Of a stretch of DNA of 64,000 bases, positions 52,590 through 62,744 are shown piece after piece. The notes beneath the pieces are model-generated. The model saw only the letters and a program-made list of their open reading frames with translations. It had not been told where the DNA came from and did no database searches. The position numbers and the translations under genes were made by a program. Source of the stretch: Salinibaculum litoreum (GTDB taxonomy: Archaea > Halobacteriota > Halobacteria > Halobacteriales > Haloarculaceae); the NCBI GenBank assembly GCA_009789175.1, contig CP046866.1, positions 744,001 to 808,000 on the forward strand. Direction: 5' to 3'. The stretch's first letter is position 1; each line of letters starts with the position of its first letter.

Positions 52590-53546
52590 TCAGGGTTCGA
52601 CGACGAGTTTGCCCAGATAGCTGTCCGCGAGCACGGCTCGGTGGGCGTCGGCGACTCCATCGAGGTCGTACCGGCGCGCGACGACTGCTGTGAGGGCGTC
52701 GTCGGCCATGAGCGTCGCGAGGTCCGTGAGGACGGCACTCACGTCGGGGGTGTTGAACATGCTGACGTGATGGACCGACAGCGCCTTCGAGCGACAACGC
52801 GGCACGTCCGAGAACGTCGCCGCCGAGTCCTCGTTGCCGATAGCACCGATTCGCGCGCCGTGGGCGGCCACTTCGGCGTCAAAGGCGAGGTACTCGTCGA
52901 GTCGGTGGTCGAGAATCACGTCCGGCGGGTCGACGCCCTCGACTGCGGCTTGCAGGTCCGCCCGCCGGTAATCGAAGACGTGGTCGGCACCAAGCTCCTC
53001 CAGCCGGTCGTGGTACTCCGCCGAGGCGGTTGTCGTCACCGACGCACCCGCGGTCGCTGCTAGCTGGACGGCGACGTGGCCGACGCCGCCGCTGCCGCCG
53101 TGTATCAGACAGGTTTCGGCCGGCCCGAGCCCGCAGGCCTCGACGAGCGTCTGCCAGGCAGTGACCCCGACCAGCGCCGTCGCGGCTCCCGTCGCGGCGT
53201 CGACGCTGTCGGGCAGCGGGGCAAGCATTGCGGTCGGCGCGGTGACGTACTCCGCACAGGTCCCCTGGCGGTTGTTCCCCAGTCCAGTCCCGAAGACGCG
53301 GTCGCCTTCACTGAATTCCGTGACCCCTTCCCCGACACCGGTGACGATGCCGGCCACGTCCGAACCCGGAATCCAGGGGAGCGACCCCGGTGGGTACGAG
53401 CCTTCCCGAAAGTAGGTGTCGACGGGGTTGACTGCTGCCGCCCCCACTTCTATGAGTACTTCTCCCTCGCCGGGGGTCGGCTGTTCGACCGCCTCGACTG
53501 TCAGTACGTCCGTCCCGCCGTGTTCGTGGTAGCGGACAGCCTGCAT
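52590..53546 (-). CDS. NADPH:quinone reductase-like (MDR family)
   Basis: A 318-residue medium-chain reductase without the structural zinc. It starts MQAVRYHEHGGTDVLTVEAV, has TCAEYVTAPTAMLAPLPDSV and the NADPH site IHGGSGGVGHVAVQLAATAG, and ends VARRYDLDGVADAHRAVLAD. Reduces quinones or enones. Longer reading frames to the right are not coding. Single gene between the GNAT and glycerophosphodiesterase genes. Confidence 0.93.
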   Translation of the reverse strand: MQAVRYHEHGGTDVLTVEAVEQPTPGEGEVLIEVGAAAVNPVDTYFREGSYPPGSLPWIPGSDVAGIVTGVGEGVTEFSEGDRVFGTGLGNNRQGTCAEYVTAPTAMLAPLPDSVDAATGAATALVGVTAWQTLVEACGLGPAETCLIHGGSGGVGHVAVQLAATAGASVTTTASAEYHDRLEELGADHVFDYRRADLQAAVEGVDPPDVILDHRLDEYLAFDAEVAAHGARIGAIGNEDSAATFSDVPRCRSKALSVHHVSMFNTPDVSAVLTDLATLMADDALTAVVARRYDLDGVADAHRAVLADSYLGKLVVEP

Positions 53547-53658
53547 ACCTGCCCCTGTGACGGCGGTACCAATAGTTCTGTCCGAGTGCCGTTCGTCTCG
53601 CCGTCGCCTATCCAGCCGCCATCGCAAACGCTGTCTGCCCCCCGACCCAAGTCCGGCC

Positions 53659-54321
53659 ATGCGCTGTCTCGCCCACCGGGGGTTTGCCGGTGTCAACCCG
53701 GAGAACACGCTGCCTGCGGTTGAGGCTGCTGTCGCGGCCGGTGCCGACTGTATCGAGGTCGATGTCCGCCGCTGTGGCTCGGGGGAACTCGTCGTCATCC
53801 ACGACGAGGAACTCGACCGGCTGACCGGGGAGTCCGGCCTCGTCTCGGAGACGCCACTCTCGACGCTGCAGTCCCTCGCCGTGCGTGACAGCGACGCCGG
53901 GATTCCGACCCTGAAGGCTGTCTTCGAAGCCGTTTCCGAGGACGTGGGGATAAACGTCGAACTCAAAGCGGACGGGCTAGCTGAGGATGTGATAGCTCTC
54001 GCCGATGGCTTCGACAACGACGTGCTGGTCTCCTCGTTCGAGCGGGAGCCACTCGCCGCGGTCCGTGACCGGTCTGGCCTGCCGACGGCGTTGCTGTTCG
54101 CAAACGGTCCAGAGACCGCACTCGACGTGGCTCGTCGCCTCGACTGTCAGGCTGTCCACCCCTTCCGACGGTGCTGTGACGTTGGGTTCGTGGATACTGC
54201 CCACGGCGCTGGATTCGACGTGAACGCGTGGACGATTCAATCGGCTGCCGAAGCCGACCGGCTGGACGCGCTCGGCGTCGATGGACTCATCGTCGACGAC
54301 CCCGCATTTTGCCGGTCCTGA
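53659..54321 (+). CDS. glpQ: Glycerophosphodiester phosphodiesterase
   Basis: A 220-residue GDPD with CLAHRGFAGVNPENTLPAVE (catalytic HR...ENT), DCIEVDVRRCGSGELVVIHD (metal Glu/Asp and catalytic HD), and ending in FDVNAWTIQSAAEADRLDAL. It breaks glycerophosphodiesters. The start MRCLAHRG at 53659 gives the usual length and order. Confidence 0.94.
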   Translation: MRCLAHRGFAGVNPENTLPAVEAAVAAGADCIEVDVRRCGSGELVVIHDEELDRLTGESGLVSETPLSTLQSLAVRDSDAGIPTLKAVFEAVSEDVGINVELKADGLAEDVIALADGFDNDVLVSSFEREPLAAVRDRSGLPTALLFANGPETALDVARRLDCQAVHPFRRCCDVGFVDTAHGAGFDVNAWTIQSAAEADRLDALGVDGLIVDDPAFCRS

Positions 54322-54346
54322 TCGGACACACCACCGGACCGGTCTC

Positions 54347-55069
54347 TCAGAGGCTGGCGAGGTTCTGTCGGAGTTTGATAGTTCCCGTCATCAGCGCTGT
54401 GGCAGTCATGATGATAAAGACGACTTCCACGTGGAGGACGACGATGCGCGGTACGGAGAGTTCTGCGAGGCTGGCGATGCTAATCAGTGCAGCGAACGCC
54501 AACACCGGGAGCAAGTGGCGCAACAGCGAGTCGAGCATCGTCCCCTGTAGCCGGGAGTTCGAAATCTGGTCGTGGTAGAACGCGACGCCGTATCCGAGGA
54601 AGGATAGTCCGGCTAGTCCCTCGATGGCCGCGGCCAGGTTCGACTGGCCGAACTGGAACAGTACCACCGCAAGCAAGAGGACGCTGGCGACGAACGCCGA
54701 CCGCGCGAGTCGCTCGAAGGGGTGTGTCTTCTCCGCGCCACCGTCGGCACTGGTCGCGGTGTAGTGAATCTGCCTGATGGCAAAGGCCAGCATCAGCGTC
54801 GCCCCCAGCATGGCCGCGCTCTTGTAGGGTAGTTGTAAGGTGCTGACGATTTCGACGATGCCGGCGAGACTGAAGACCGCAGACAGGACGCCGATGTAGA
54901 CGAGATGGGTCCAGATTGGCGCTTGCGAGCGCATCTCCGTCTCCTCGCGGTTCCGGTAGGCGTAGTAGGCAAAGCGCAGTCCCAGCACCGCCAACATGGT
55001 GAACCCGATAAAGAAGATGAACGTCAGGTTGGGGTTGCCAGCGACGTTGTTCAGTCCGATTTCAACCAT
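54347..55069 (-). CDS. Integral membrane protein paired with a kinase-like gene
   Basis: A 240-residue protein with about seven transmembrane segments (NLTFIFFIGFTMLAVLGLRF, HLVYIGVLSAVFSLAGIVEI, AAMLGATLMLAFAIRQIHYT and others). The first residues are MVEIGLNNVAGN. It overlaps the end of the kinase-like gene by eight bases, so they are co-expressed. A seven-helix count and the closeness to the rhodopsin locus are notable, but no retinal-binding Lys motif is seen. Family not identified. Confidence 0.75.
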   Translation of the reverse strand: MVEIGLNNVAGNPNLTFIFFIGFTMLAVLGLRFAYYAYRNREETEMRSQAPIWTHLVYIGVLSAVFSLAGIVEIVSTLQLPYKSAAMLGATLMLAFAIRQIHYTATSADGGAEKTHPFERLARSAFVASVLLLAVVLFQFGQSNLAAAIEGLAGLSFLGYGVAFYHDQISNSRLQGTMLDSLLRHLLPVLAFAALISIASLAELSVPRIVVLHVEVVFIIMTATALMTGTIKLRQNLASL

Positions 55070-56513
55070 CGTCGTCCCCCTTGATGCTCACCAGGTCCTG
55101 CCGGAGGTGTTCGACCGTCTCGTACCGTGTCAGTTTCTGTGTTGCCATTGCCTTCGCGATGACATCGTCCAGCACCGCCGGAACCTCCTCGGCATGGTCG
55201 CTTGGGGCCGGTGGCTGGTCTCCGAGGACCGCCTCCCGCACCTGCTGGAACTCGCCGGTGTAGGGCGGTCGCCCCGTGACCATGTGATAGATGACAGCAC
55301 CCAACTGATAGATATCGGTCGCGTGGTCGATGTTCCCGAACTGCCTGTCGAAGTACTCCGGCGCGGAGAAACGCGGGTCCAGATGCAACGCCGGCTCGAA
55401 GTGATGGCGAAACACGTGCATCAGGCCGACGTTGTCCAGCAGCGGCGGCTCCTGTCCGCCCTCCCCGACGAGTGCGCTCGGGTAGGCGATGTTTCCCGGG
55501 TCGATGCCCGCGTGGATGACGCCGTTTCGATGCAGGGAGGCCACAGCGTCAGCGAGGTTGATGCTGTCTTCGATGGTCCGCTCCGGGGGGACGCGGCCGA
55601 ATTCGGCGAGTGACTCGCCGGCAAACAGCGTTGCTGCCCACGGCTGGGGTTCGACGCTCCAGTCGAGGACGCTGTTGACGTGTGGGTGTCCCGAGATAGA
55701 CTCCCACCGCTGGAGTTGGGTCTCCATGCCACGGGTGTAGTCGAACGTGTCCGCGCTGTCTTCGGGCTGGTGGAACAGCCGCAAGGAGACTGCCTCCTCC
55801 TCGCCGCTGCGACCGACCAGCGCCTCGTAGACATCCGCGTACCGTTCACGGTCCCGCGCAGCGAGGATGTGGAGTTTGTCGAAGCGACTCTGAGTCGCGA
55901 TAGAGGCCACCTCCGTCCGCCCCTGCCCCATCGCACCGAGGGAGTCCTCTTCGGTCGAATCCGTGTCCGAATCGTCGTCCTCGTCGTCGCGTTCCCGTTC
56001 GGACTCCTCGAGTTCGTGTTCCTCCTCCCCGGCGTTCGAGTATGCACTCCGAGGGTCGTCGCTGCCCCCCGCCCCAGCAACCCGTGTCCGACCCACGTCC
56101 TCGCGCCCGCCCTCCTGATTGTAGTAGTTGCTCCGGGTGAAGTTGCCGACATCGGGGAGCGGAATCTCCCCGCGTCTCCTGGCCTCCTCGTCCATCTCTT
56201 CGAGGACGCGCTCGACCTGCTCGGCGTACCGATTCGAGATGTAGTCGAGCGTGGTCGTCAGCTCCAGGGAGACGTATTCCTCGTCGAGACGGTCGCTCAG
56301 CCGGCGCACCAGATACTCGATTGTATCCTCGTCTTCGAGTTCGTTTGCCACCAGCGAGCAGGCCCAGGCGGCCTTTAACCGGACCTGCCGGTCGTCGGAC
56401 TCGAACATACCGACGATGCGTGGCAGTCGCTCTTTCCCACTCGCCGGGTCGTCGAGGATATCGACGAGAAGCGCGTACCGCTCCGCGTGTTCGTCCCGGT
56501 CCGGTGACGCCAT
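55062..56513 (-). CDS. HEAT-like and protein kinase-like fusion
   Basis: A 483-residue protein. Residues 1-110 are HEAT-like helices (YALLVDILDDPASGKERLPR, VRLKAAWACSLVANELED). A low-complexity acidic stretch (about 150-185) precedes a kinase-like region: RYADVYEALVGRSGEEEAVS, SLHRNGVIHAGIDPGNIAYP (HxxxDxxN catalytic loop, with HAGID for HRDxK) and LLDNVGLMHVFR (DNV in place of DFG), then RFSAPEYFDRQFGNIDHATD (APE). The altered catalytic loop suggests weak activity or a pseudokinase. It starts MASPDRD at 56513. Confidence 0.82.
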   Translation of the reverse strand: MASPDRDEHAERYALLVDILDDPASGKERLPRIVGMFESDDRQVRLKAAWACSLVANELEDEDTIEYLVRRLSDRLDEEYVSLELTTTLDYISNRYAEQVERVLEEMDEEARRRGEIPLPDVGNFTRSNYYNQEGGREDVGRTRVAGAGGSDDPRSAYSNAGEEEHELEESERERDDEDDDSDTDSTEEDSLGAMGQGRTEVASIATQSRFDKLHILAARDRERYADVYEALVGRSGEEEAVSLRLFHQPEDSADTFDYTRGMETQLQRWESISGHPHVNSVLDWSVEPQPWAATLFAGESLAEFGRVPPERTIEDSINLADAVASLHRNGVIHAGIDPGNIAYPSALVGEGGQEPPLLDNVGLMHVFRHHFEPALHLDPRFSAPEYFDRQFGNIDHATDIYQLGAVIYHMVTGRPPYTGEFQQVREAVLGDQPPAPSDHAEEVPAVLDDVIAKAMATQKLTRYETVEHLRQDLVSIKGDDDG

Positions 56514-56794
56514 GTGATTCGGTTTATATACGATTGACAACACTCTCTCTTGATTGTTTTGGTGGTTCCAGCGCGTGTGTGGTTCTCTGAACGGCCTTTG
56601 ACCCGCTCACCAGTACGATGAGTTCATACTGTGGCTATTGATGGCGACTCACATGGATGTAGTAAACTCTATGTTGATACTGCCGCTGTGTCACTATTTC
56701 GGCGGTACATGCACCTCAGAGTGACAGAATCCAATTATCATGGGTGAAATATTGGGACTGACTTTTAGGTATGCCCGCCAGAAAAAATATACCG

Positions 56795-59122
56795 ATGGCA
56801 TCGAATACAGGGTCACTTCTCCCCGATTCTCTGCGGCAGAGCTATGCGATACAACTCGGTGTCGCGCTCGCGCTTGCAGTTCTCGTGATGGTCGCGTTCG
56901 GTCTGGTCGTCAGTTCCCAGGCCACCGCGACGCTGAACGAAGACGTAGAGAATGACCTCCGTTCCCTTTCGGAATCCGAGGCAGCACAGTTCGATACGTG
57001 GTTGAACAGTACACAACGGAGCGTTCGGGCTGCATCCGCTCACCCGACGCTTTCGAGCGGTGACGAGCAGGCTATCGCCACGCACCTGGAAACACAGGTC
57101 GAGTCGGAGTCTGTCCCCGAGAACGTCGCTGCTGTCCATTACCTGAACACGTCCTCGGGTGAGATAGAGGCGAGTTCCGACGACCGGTTCGTCGGCGTCA
57201 GTCCAAGCGAGGAAGGCGCTGCTTTCGCACAGGAACCACTTGCGTTCGACAGCCCACAGGACACCTACGTCTCGAAACCGTTCCGTATCGGTATCGTCGA
57301 CCACCCGATTATCGCCGTCATCTCCCCCGTCGAGAGTGACAGCGACCACGCCCTGATTTACATGACGGACCTCCGGGCACAGGCACAGGAGATCTCCCAA
57401 CGGGACAATGATACGACGACCGTCGTCGTTGATAGTGACGGTCAGTTCGTCTCCCATCCCAACGCAAGCAAGATTCTGAGTGACCACGAGGGTAACACCG
57501 AGATGGTCACCCAACTCTCGCCGGGCGAGAGTAACTTCATGGAGATGGACGAACAGCTGATGGCGAGTACGAAACTCCGCTCGACGGAGTGGACTGTGAT
57601 GGTCCACGCCGACAGCGAACAGGCCTATGGCCTGGCGAACCAGATAAACTCCGACCTCATCGGGCTCATCATCTTCGCCATCATCAACCTCGGTCTCGTC
57701 GGGGTCACCATCGGAACCAGCACCGTCGTCTCCCTCCGGTCGCTGTCCGCGAAGGCCCGCGCGATGGGCGAGGGTGAGATGGATGTCGACCTCTCGACGC
57801 CGCGGACTGACGAGTTCGGCACGCTGTATGCCTCCTTCGACCAGATGCGGACCTCCATACAGGAGAAAATCAGGGAGGCAGAGGACGCCAAGCAGGAGGC
57901 CGAAGAGGCACGGCAGGAAGCCGAAGAGGCCCGTCAGGAAGCAGTCGAGGAAAGCGAGGTGATGCAACAGGTCAACGAGCACCTCGAAACCAAGGCCACG
58001 GAGTACCGGCAGGTCCTCGATGCCGCCGCGAACGGCGACCTGACGGCCCGTGTCGACCCCAGCAGCGAGAACGAGTCGATGGAGTCCGTCGGCGAGGAGA
58101 TAAACACGATGCTGGACGACCTGGAGGGAACCATGGCGGAAGTCCAGGCCTTCGCCCAGAACGTCCTCGACTCGACCGACCGCGTCGACGGCAACGCCGA
58201 ACGGGTCGACGAGGCCAGTCGGCAGGTCAGAGAGTCCATCGAGGAGATTTTCGACGGGACGACCGAACAGAGCCAGCGCTTACAGGACGCCGCAAGCGAG
58301 ATGGAGGGACTCTCGGCGACGGCCGAGGAGGTCGCCTCCTCCGCTCAGGAGGTCGCGAGCACCTCACAGGCGGCCGCCGAAGTCGGCGAACGCGGTCGGG
58401 AGGCCGCACAGGAGACTATCGAGGAGATGACCGCCATCGATGCCGAGACCGACGAGACGGTCGAGGAAATCAACGCGCTGGCCGCGGACCTCGAAGAGAT
58501 CGGCGACATCGTCGACCTCATCACCGACATCGCCGAGCAGACGAACATGCTGGCGCTGAACGCCTCCATCGAGGCCGCACGCGCCGGTGGCGGCGGTGAA
58601 GGCGCTGGTGACGGCTTCGCGGTCGTCGCCGATGAGGTGAAGTCACTCGCCGAGGAGACCAAGGAAGCCGCCGGTGACATCGAACACCGCATCGAGCGCA
58701 TCCAGCGCCAGGCCGGCGACACTGTCGAGACGATGGAAGCAACGAGTGAACGCATCACCGACGGCGTCGAAACCGTCGAAGAGGCAATCGAGGCACTGGA
58801 GACCATCGTTGAGTACACGGAGGAAGTCGACGTGGGTATCCAGGAGATAGACGACGCGACCGAAGAGCAGGCCAAAACCTCACAGCAGTTGATGGGTATG
58901 ATAGACGAACTCTCCGAAATCAGCGAACAGACCGCTCACGAGGCCGATACGGTGGCCGACGCGGCAGAAGAACAGACCGACTCCATCTCCGAGGTCTCCG
59001 GGTCCGCACGCGAGTTGCGAACCCGGGCCGAGGAACTGGAGGCACTGCTGGATAGGTTCGCCGTCGGAGTCGAGGCCTCCGGTGGCGCACAGCCAGCCAG
59101 CCCAGCGAGCGTGGATGACTAA
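56795..59122 (+). CDS. htrII: Phototaxis transducer (HtrII-like)
   Basis: A 775-residue transducer. Transmembrane helix 1 spans about residues 20-45 ([16 protein letters not shown]), an extracellular sensor of about 230 residues follows, and helix 2 ([20 protein letters not shown]) precedes two HAMP domains ([20 protein letters not shown]). The hairpin tip reads [20 protein letters not shown] with coiled coils on both sides, typical of MCPs. A large extracellular domain fits HtrII rather than HtrI. The stop is followed after two bases by the rhodopsin gene. A longer Met start at 56771 is possible. Confidence 0.93.
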   Translation: MASNTGSLLPDSLRQSYAIQLGVALALAVLVMVAFGLVVSSQATATLNEDVENDLRSLSESEAAQFDTWLNSTQRSVRAASAHPTLSSGDEQAIATHLETQVESESVPENVAAVHYLNTSSGEIEASSDDRFVGVSPSEEGAAFAQEPLAFDSPQDTYVSKPFRIGIVDHPIIAVISPVESDSDHALIYMTDLRAQAQEISQRDNDTTTVVVDSDGQFVSHPNASKILSDHEGNTEMVTQLSPGESNFMEMDEQLMASTKLRSTEWTVMVHADSEQAYGLANQINSDLIGLIIFAIINLGLVGVTIGTSTVVSLRSLSAKARAMGEGEMDVDLSTPRTDEFGTLYASFDQMRTSIQEKIREAEDAKQEAEEARQEAEEARQEAVEESEVMQQVNEHLETKATEYRQVLDAAANGDLTARVDPSSENESMESVGEEINTMLDDLEGTMAEVQAFAQNVLDSTDRVDGNAERVDEASRQVRESIEEIFDGTTEQSQRLQDAASEMEGLSATAEEVASSAQEVASTSQAAAEVGERGREAAQETIEEMTAIDAETDETVEEINALAADLEEIGDIVDLITDIAEQTNMLALNASIEAARAGGGGEGAGDGFAVVADEVKSLAEETKEAAGDIEHRIERIQRQAGDTVETMEATSERITDGVETVEEAIEALETIVEYTEEVDVGIQEIDDATEEQAKTSQQLMGMIDELSEISEQTAHEADTVADAAEEQTDSISEVSGSARELRTRAEELEALLDRFAVGVEASGGAQPASPASVDD

Positions 59123-59124
59123 CC

Positions 59125-59826
59125 ATGGCTCAGGAAACACTCTGGTTCACTCTCGGGACGGTCGGCATGACGCTTGGAACACTCCTGCTCGCGGCGGGCT
59201 TTCGGGTTGTCCCGCGGCCGCAGTGGCGGCGGTACTCCATCCTCGTCGCGGTGCCCGGCATCGCAGTCGTCGCTTACGCGCTGATGTCACTTGGGCTCGG
59301 GACCGTCGAGACCTCCACCGGTGCCGTGGCGTTTATCCCCCGGTATGTCGACTGGCTGCTGACGACGCCGCTGCACATCATCTATCTGGGCCTGTTCGCC
59401 GGCGCGTCCTGGAGTATCATCGGCCGTGCGACGGCGTTGCAGGCCGGGACTATCGTCGTCGGCATGGCCGGTGCAGTCGTCGCGGCCCCGCTGAAGTGGG
59501 TGCTGTATCTCATCGGCCTGTTCATGTTCGCCGGCGTCGTCTACTACGCTTTCGTCGACTACGACGAGGCCGCCAACAAGCAAAGCGGTGCGACCGCGGC
59601 GCTGTACAGTAAACTGCGTGCGTTCCTGGTCGTGCTCTGGCTGGTCTACCCGCTCATCTGGGTGACCGGTCCAAACGCCATCGGCCTGATGGACGTCGAG
59701 ACCACCGCGCTGGTCGTCACCTACATCGATATCGTCTCGAAGGTCGGGCTGGGCTTTATCGCCCTGAACGGCCATCTCGCCGCCGACGAGGCGGACGACC
59801 TGGCAGTCACGGTCGCCGACGACTGA
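59125..59826 (+). CDS. sop: Sensory rhodopsin (SRII-like)
   Basis: A 233-residue seven-helix rhodopsin. Helix C has RYVDWLLTTPL with Asp76 as counter-ion and Tyr at the position of the proton donor in pumps (LHIIYLGL), as in sensory types. Retinal Lys206 is in YIDIVSKVGLGFIALNG. LWLVYPLIWVTGPNAIGLMD is helix F. Light activates the receptor and signals through the transducer encoded just upstream, for negative phototaxis if SRII-type. The spectral type cannot be read by eye. The two-base gap suggests translational coupling. Confidence 0.93.
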   Translation: MAQETLWFTLGTVGMTLGTLLLAAGFRVVPRPQWRRYSILVAVPGIAVVAYALMSLGLGTVETSTGAVAFIPRYVDWLLTTPLHIIYLGLFAGASWSIIGRATALQAGTIVVGMAGAVVAAPLKWVLYLIGLFMFAGVVYYAFVDYDEAANKQSGATAALYSKLRAFLVVLWLVYPLIWVTGPNAIGLMDVETTALVVTYIDIVSKVGLGFIALNGHLAADEADDLAVTVADD

Positions 59827-59881
59827 GAGGCAGGGGTTCGGGACCGACGGCGTACGTGACCCCTTCCCATTCTGGCGGCGA

Positions 59882-60619
59882 ATGAACACGTGTATCACTC
59901 TCAGTAAGATACGCGCTGGCATGGACTCTGTCGCCTTCCGTCGCGGTGTGCGCGACGTGTCACCGCTCCTGCTTGGCATCGTTCCCTTCGGTGTCGTGGC
60001 CGGTATTGCCGCCGTCGAGGCAGGCATGTCGGTGCTGCAGGCACTCGGCATGTCCGTCGTCATCTTTGCCGGTGCCTCACAGCTTGCGGCAATCGAACTC
60101 GTCGGGCAGGGCACACCGCTGACTGTCGTCGTCGTGACTGCTGTCGTCATCAACCTCCGGATGCTGATGTACTCCGCGTCGATTGCACCGTATTTCCAGT
60201 CATTACCATCCCGGGTGCGCGGCGGCCTGGCGTATCTGCTGACAGACCAGGCGTATGCACTCTCTATCGCACGGTATCGGGACGGGGACGATGCCGACCG
60301 GGTGGCTTACTACCTCGGTGTGGCAGTGACGCTGTGGGTCGTCTGGCAGATTACGACCGTGGCCGGGGCACTCGCACAGGCTGGGATTCCAGAATCCCTC
60401 GGGCTCGAATTTACCGTCCCACTGGTCTTTCTGGCACTGCTGGTCCCCGCTATGGAAGACAGGCCGACGACGGTTGCCGGACTCGTCGGTGGGACCGTCG
60501 CAGCCGTTGCGGGAATTCTGCCGCTGAACCTCGGCTTGCTCGTCGGAGCCAGTGTCGGCATCGTTGCAGGAGTGCTCGTCGAGACTCGGATGGAGGCCGA
60601 GCCTAGCGATGGCCACTAG
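59882..60619 (+). CDS. azlC: Branched-chain amino acid exporter large subunit
   Basis: A 245-residue membrane protein. DSVAFRRGVRDVSPLLLGIV and PFGVVAGIAAVEAGMSVLQA, VVIFAGASQLAAIELVGQG and RMLMYSASIAPYFQSLPSRV are AzlC signatures. It forms an exporter with AzlD, whose start overlaps this stop. The start may be MDSVAF at 59921, which fits AzlC length better. Confidence 0.93.
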   Translation: MNTCITLSKIRAGMDSVAFRRGVRDVSPLLLGIVPFGVVAGIAAVEAGMSVLQALGMSVVIFAGASQLAAIELVGQGTPLTVVVVTAVVINLRMLMYSASIAPYFQSLPSRVRGGLAYLLTDQAYALSIARYRDGDDADRVAYYLGVAVTLWVVWQITTVAGALAQAGIPESLGLEFTVPLVFLALLVPAMEDRPTTVAGLVGGTVAAVAGILPLNLGLLVGASVGIVAGVLVETRMEAEPSDGH

Positions 60620-60950
60620 CTACGCAGACCCGATGCTGTGGGGGGCTATCGTCGTTATCGGCATCCTCACCTACCTGATTCGGCTCTCGTTTATCGGCCT
60701 GTTCGGGTATCTCGACGACATCCCGTCCGCGCTCGAACGCCCACTCCGGTACGTGCCCGCGGCGGTGCTGGCGGCGCTGGTCGTTCCCGCGCTGGTCACG
60801 CTGGGTGACGGCGGCGTCGCCGTCGACAGACTCGTCGGTGGTGCACTGGCGGTCACGGTCGCGTGGCGAACGGAAAGCGTCTTCGCGACGATGGCAGCCG
60901 GAATGGGCGGGCTGTGGATTGTTCGATTTCTCGTCTTGCCCGCGCTGTAA
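60609..60950 (+). CDS. azlD: Branched-chain amino acid exporter small subunit
   Basis: A 113-residue protein with four helices (WGAIVVIGILTYLIRLSFIG, LRYVPAAVLAALVVPALVTL). It matches AzlD and pairs with AzlC. The ATG at 60609 lies inside the last codons of azlC, a classic translational coupling. Confidence 0.92.
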   Translation: MATSYADPMLWGAIVVIGILTYLIRLSFIGLFGYLDDIPSALERPLRYVPAAVLAALVVPALVTLGDGGVAVDRLVGGALAVTVAWRTESVFATMAAGMGGLWIVRFLVLPAL

Positions 60951-60999
60951 GGTCCCCGGACGGCAAACGCTTAACCCCGCGGCGGCCGCTCGTATCCCC

Positions 61000-61875
61000 A
61001 TGAACGTAGCTGTGCTTGGCGCGGGGCGACTCGGTCGGGCGCTTGCCCAGCGCGCCGTGGCCGCCGGCCACGACGTGTCTCTCCACGACGGGGACGCCAA
61101 CACCGTCATGGACGCTGTCGATGCCGTCGAAGGACAGCTTTCCGACGCCGACGCCGTCGACCGCCTCTCGGCCACGACTGGCCTCGACGCTGCCGTCTCC
61201 GATGCTGCTGTCGTCGTCGAAACCGAGACCACGGACGTGAGTTCGCTCCAGACCACCTTCGCCGAACTGGAACCGGCTGTGGGTCGGGACACACTGGTCG
61301 CTCCTGCTGCCGACGGCTCGCCGGTAACGGCCGCCGTGGCCGGGTTGCGCCATCCCGACAGGGCCGTCGGGCTACAGTTTCGCGACCCGCTCGATTCCCC
61401 ACTGGTCGAGGTTGTCGTCGGCGAAGCGACGACCGCGGAGACCTGCGACCGCGCGGCGTCGTTCGTGGAGAGTCTGGAGCGCTCGCCGGTCGTCGTGCGG
61501 GACGCACCCGGCATCGTCTCGACGCGGGCCGCCCTTGCACTCGAAGCCGAAGCCATGCGGTTAGTCGCCGACGGTGTCGCGGGCGTGGCCGCTGTCGACG
61601 ACGCGCTCGAACTCGGCTTCGAGCATGCCATCGGCCCGCTGGAGCAGGCCGACCGCGCGGGACTGGACAACCGGCTGGCGACGCTCGAACAGCTACGAGC
61701 CGAACTCGGTGAGCGCTTCGAGCCGCCGGACCTGCTGCGCGAGTTGGTCGCCGAGGGCAAGACTGGAGGGCCACGAGGGCAGGGGTTTTATACCTGGGAG
61801 GATGGCGAGCCGACCGAGCCGGCACTCCCGGGGCCGGAACTCCCATACGGGGAACGTATCCCGGACGACGGATGA
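61000..61875 (+). CDS. 3-hydroxyacyl-CoA dehydrogenase-like protein
   Basis: A 291-residue NAD-dependent dehydrogenase. MNVAVLGAGRLGRALAQRAV is the NAD fold start, VVVETETTDVSSLQTTFAEL is its end, DAPGIVSTRAALALEAEAMR opens the helical C-terminal domain. It ends GGPRGQGFYTWEDGE, as in HBDH proteins. The usual catalytic His is within GLQFRDP-type sequence (normally GMHFFNP), where the HF is replaced by QF, so activity is uncertain. It oxidises 3-hydroxyacyl-CoA in beta-oxidation if active. Confidence 0.85.
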   Translation: MNVAVLGAGRLGRALAQRAVAAGHDVSLHDGDANTVMDAVDAVEGQLSDADAVDRLSATTGLDAAVSDAAVVVETETTDVSSLQTTFAELEPAVGRDTLVAPAADGSPVTAAVAGLRHPDRAVGLQFRDPLDSPLVEVVVGEATTAETCDRAASFVESLERSPVVVRDAPGIVSTRAALALEAEAMRLVADGVAGVAAVDDALELGFEHAIGPLEQADRAGLDNRLATLEQLRAELGERFEPPDLLRELVAEGKTGGPRGQGFYTWEDGEPTEPALPGPELPYGERIPDDG

Positions 61876-62489
61876 GCGACGACACACGGGCCGGAACCGA
61901 GAGCCGCCACGAGAGGTCTGCAGACGCGTCCCTCGAAGAGGACGTGGAACCGCTGGAGATGTCCGACCTCGTTGCCGAACTCCAGGAACTGGAGGAGATG
62001 GTCGAGTCGCCCGCGGCCCGCGAGCAGGTCCGGCAGACGATGCGAGTGGCACTGGACGTGTCGACGCCGGATGTCTTCGGACAGGTCATCCGCGGCTACG
62101 ACCGCGCGGATGTCGCCGAGACGTTTCTCGGAGCGCTCCTGTTCGGCATTCCCATGTTCGTCGAGGGCGGGACCAACGAAGTCGGCGAGTTCGTCGCCAC
62201 ACACCCGGTCTATCTGGTAGTGACACACCTCGTGGCTATCGGTATCGTCGTCGGTATCGTCTACATCGCCGACATCCAGGACGTACGCGTCCACCGTCCG
62301 TTGCTGGGTGTTCTTCCACGCCGGCTGGTGGGCGTGCTGACTGTCGCCTTCGGAACGGCTGCCGTGATGATGACCATCTGGGGTCGGGTCGACTGGGCGG
62401 ACCCGTGGCTGGCTATCTCTACGGCAAGCGTCGCCTTCGTGCCGATGGCAATCGGTGCCGCGCTGGGCGACATCCTGCCGGGGTCCTGA
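61872..62489 (+). CDS. DUF2391 integral membrane protein
   Basis: A 205-residue protein with a charged N-terminus (to residue 75, including ELQELEEMVESPAAREQVRQ) and four to five helices (ETFLGALLFGIPMFVEGGTN, VYLVVTHLVAIGIVVGIVYI, LLGVLPRRLVGVLTVAFGTA). DUF2391 (TIGR02587-like) proteins are of unknown function. The start overlaps the previous stop (ATGA). Confidence 0.85.
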   Translation: MSDDTRAGTESRHERSADASLEEDVEPLEMSDLVAELQELEEMVESPAAREQVRQTMRVALDVSTPDVFGQVIRGYDRADVAETFLGALLFGIPMFVEGGTNEVGEFVATHPVYLVVTHLVAIGIVVGIVYIADIQDVRVHRPLLGVLPRRLVGVLTVAFGTAAVMMTIWGRVDWADPWLAISTASVAFVPMAIGAALGDILPGS

Positions 62490-62562
62490 GTGCCGGCTCG
62501 CTCGCGGACACCAGCCGCGCCATTTGACAACGGTTAAAAGCAGGGGAGCGATATGAGGGGGT

Positions 62563-62742
62563 ATGAGCGAGAGCGAGCAGAAGCGAGCGCAGAAATGCAT
62601 CTCGTGTGGCATCAACATCACCGGCACGGATGCGGCTGCGTTCAAATGCCCCGACTGCGGGTACCAGATTTACCGCTGTTCGAAGTGTCGCAAACAGAGC
62701 AACCTCTACGAGTGCCCCGACTGTGGGTTTACGGGACCATAA
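62563..62742 (+). CDS. Zinc-ribbon protein (HVO_2753 family)
   Basis: A 59-residue protein, too short for most gene calls, with four CxxC pairs: [23 protein letters not shown] and YECPDCGF. The family binds two zincs and is linked to translation genes; in Haloferax a member (HVO_2753) was reported to affect swarming and biofilms. It starts [10 protein letters not shown] and ends two bases before the EF-1-beta ATG, so the two form an operon. TATA-like GGTTAAAAG lies at 62532-62540. Confidence 0.93.
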   Translation: MSESEQKRAQKCISCGINITGTDAAAFKCPDCGYQIYRCSKCRKQSNLYECPDCGFTGP

Positions 62743-62744
62743 CC

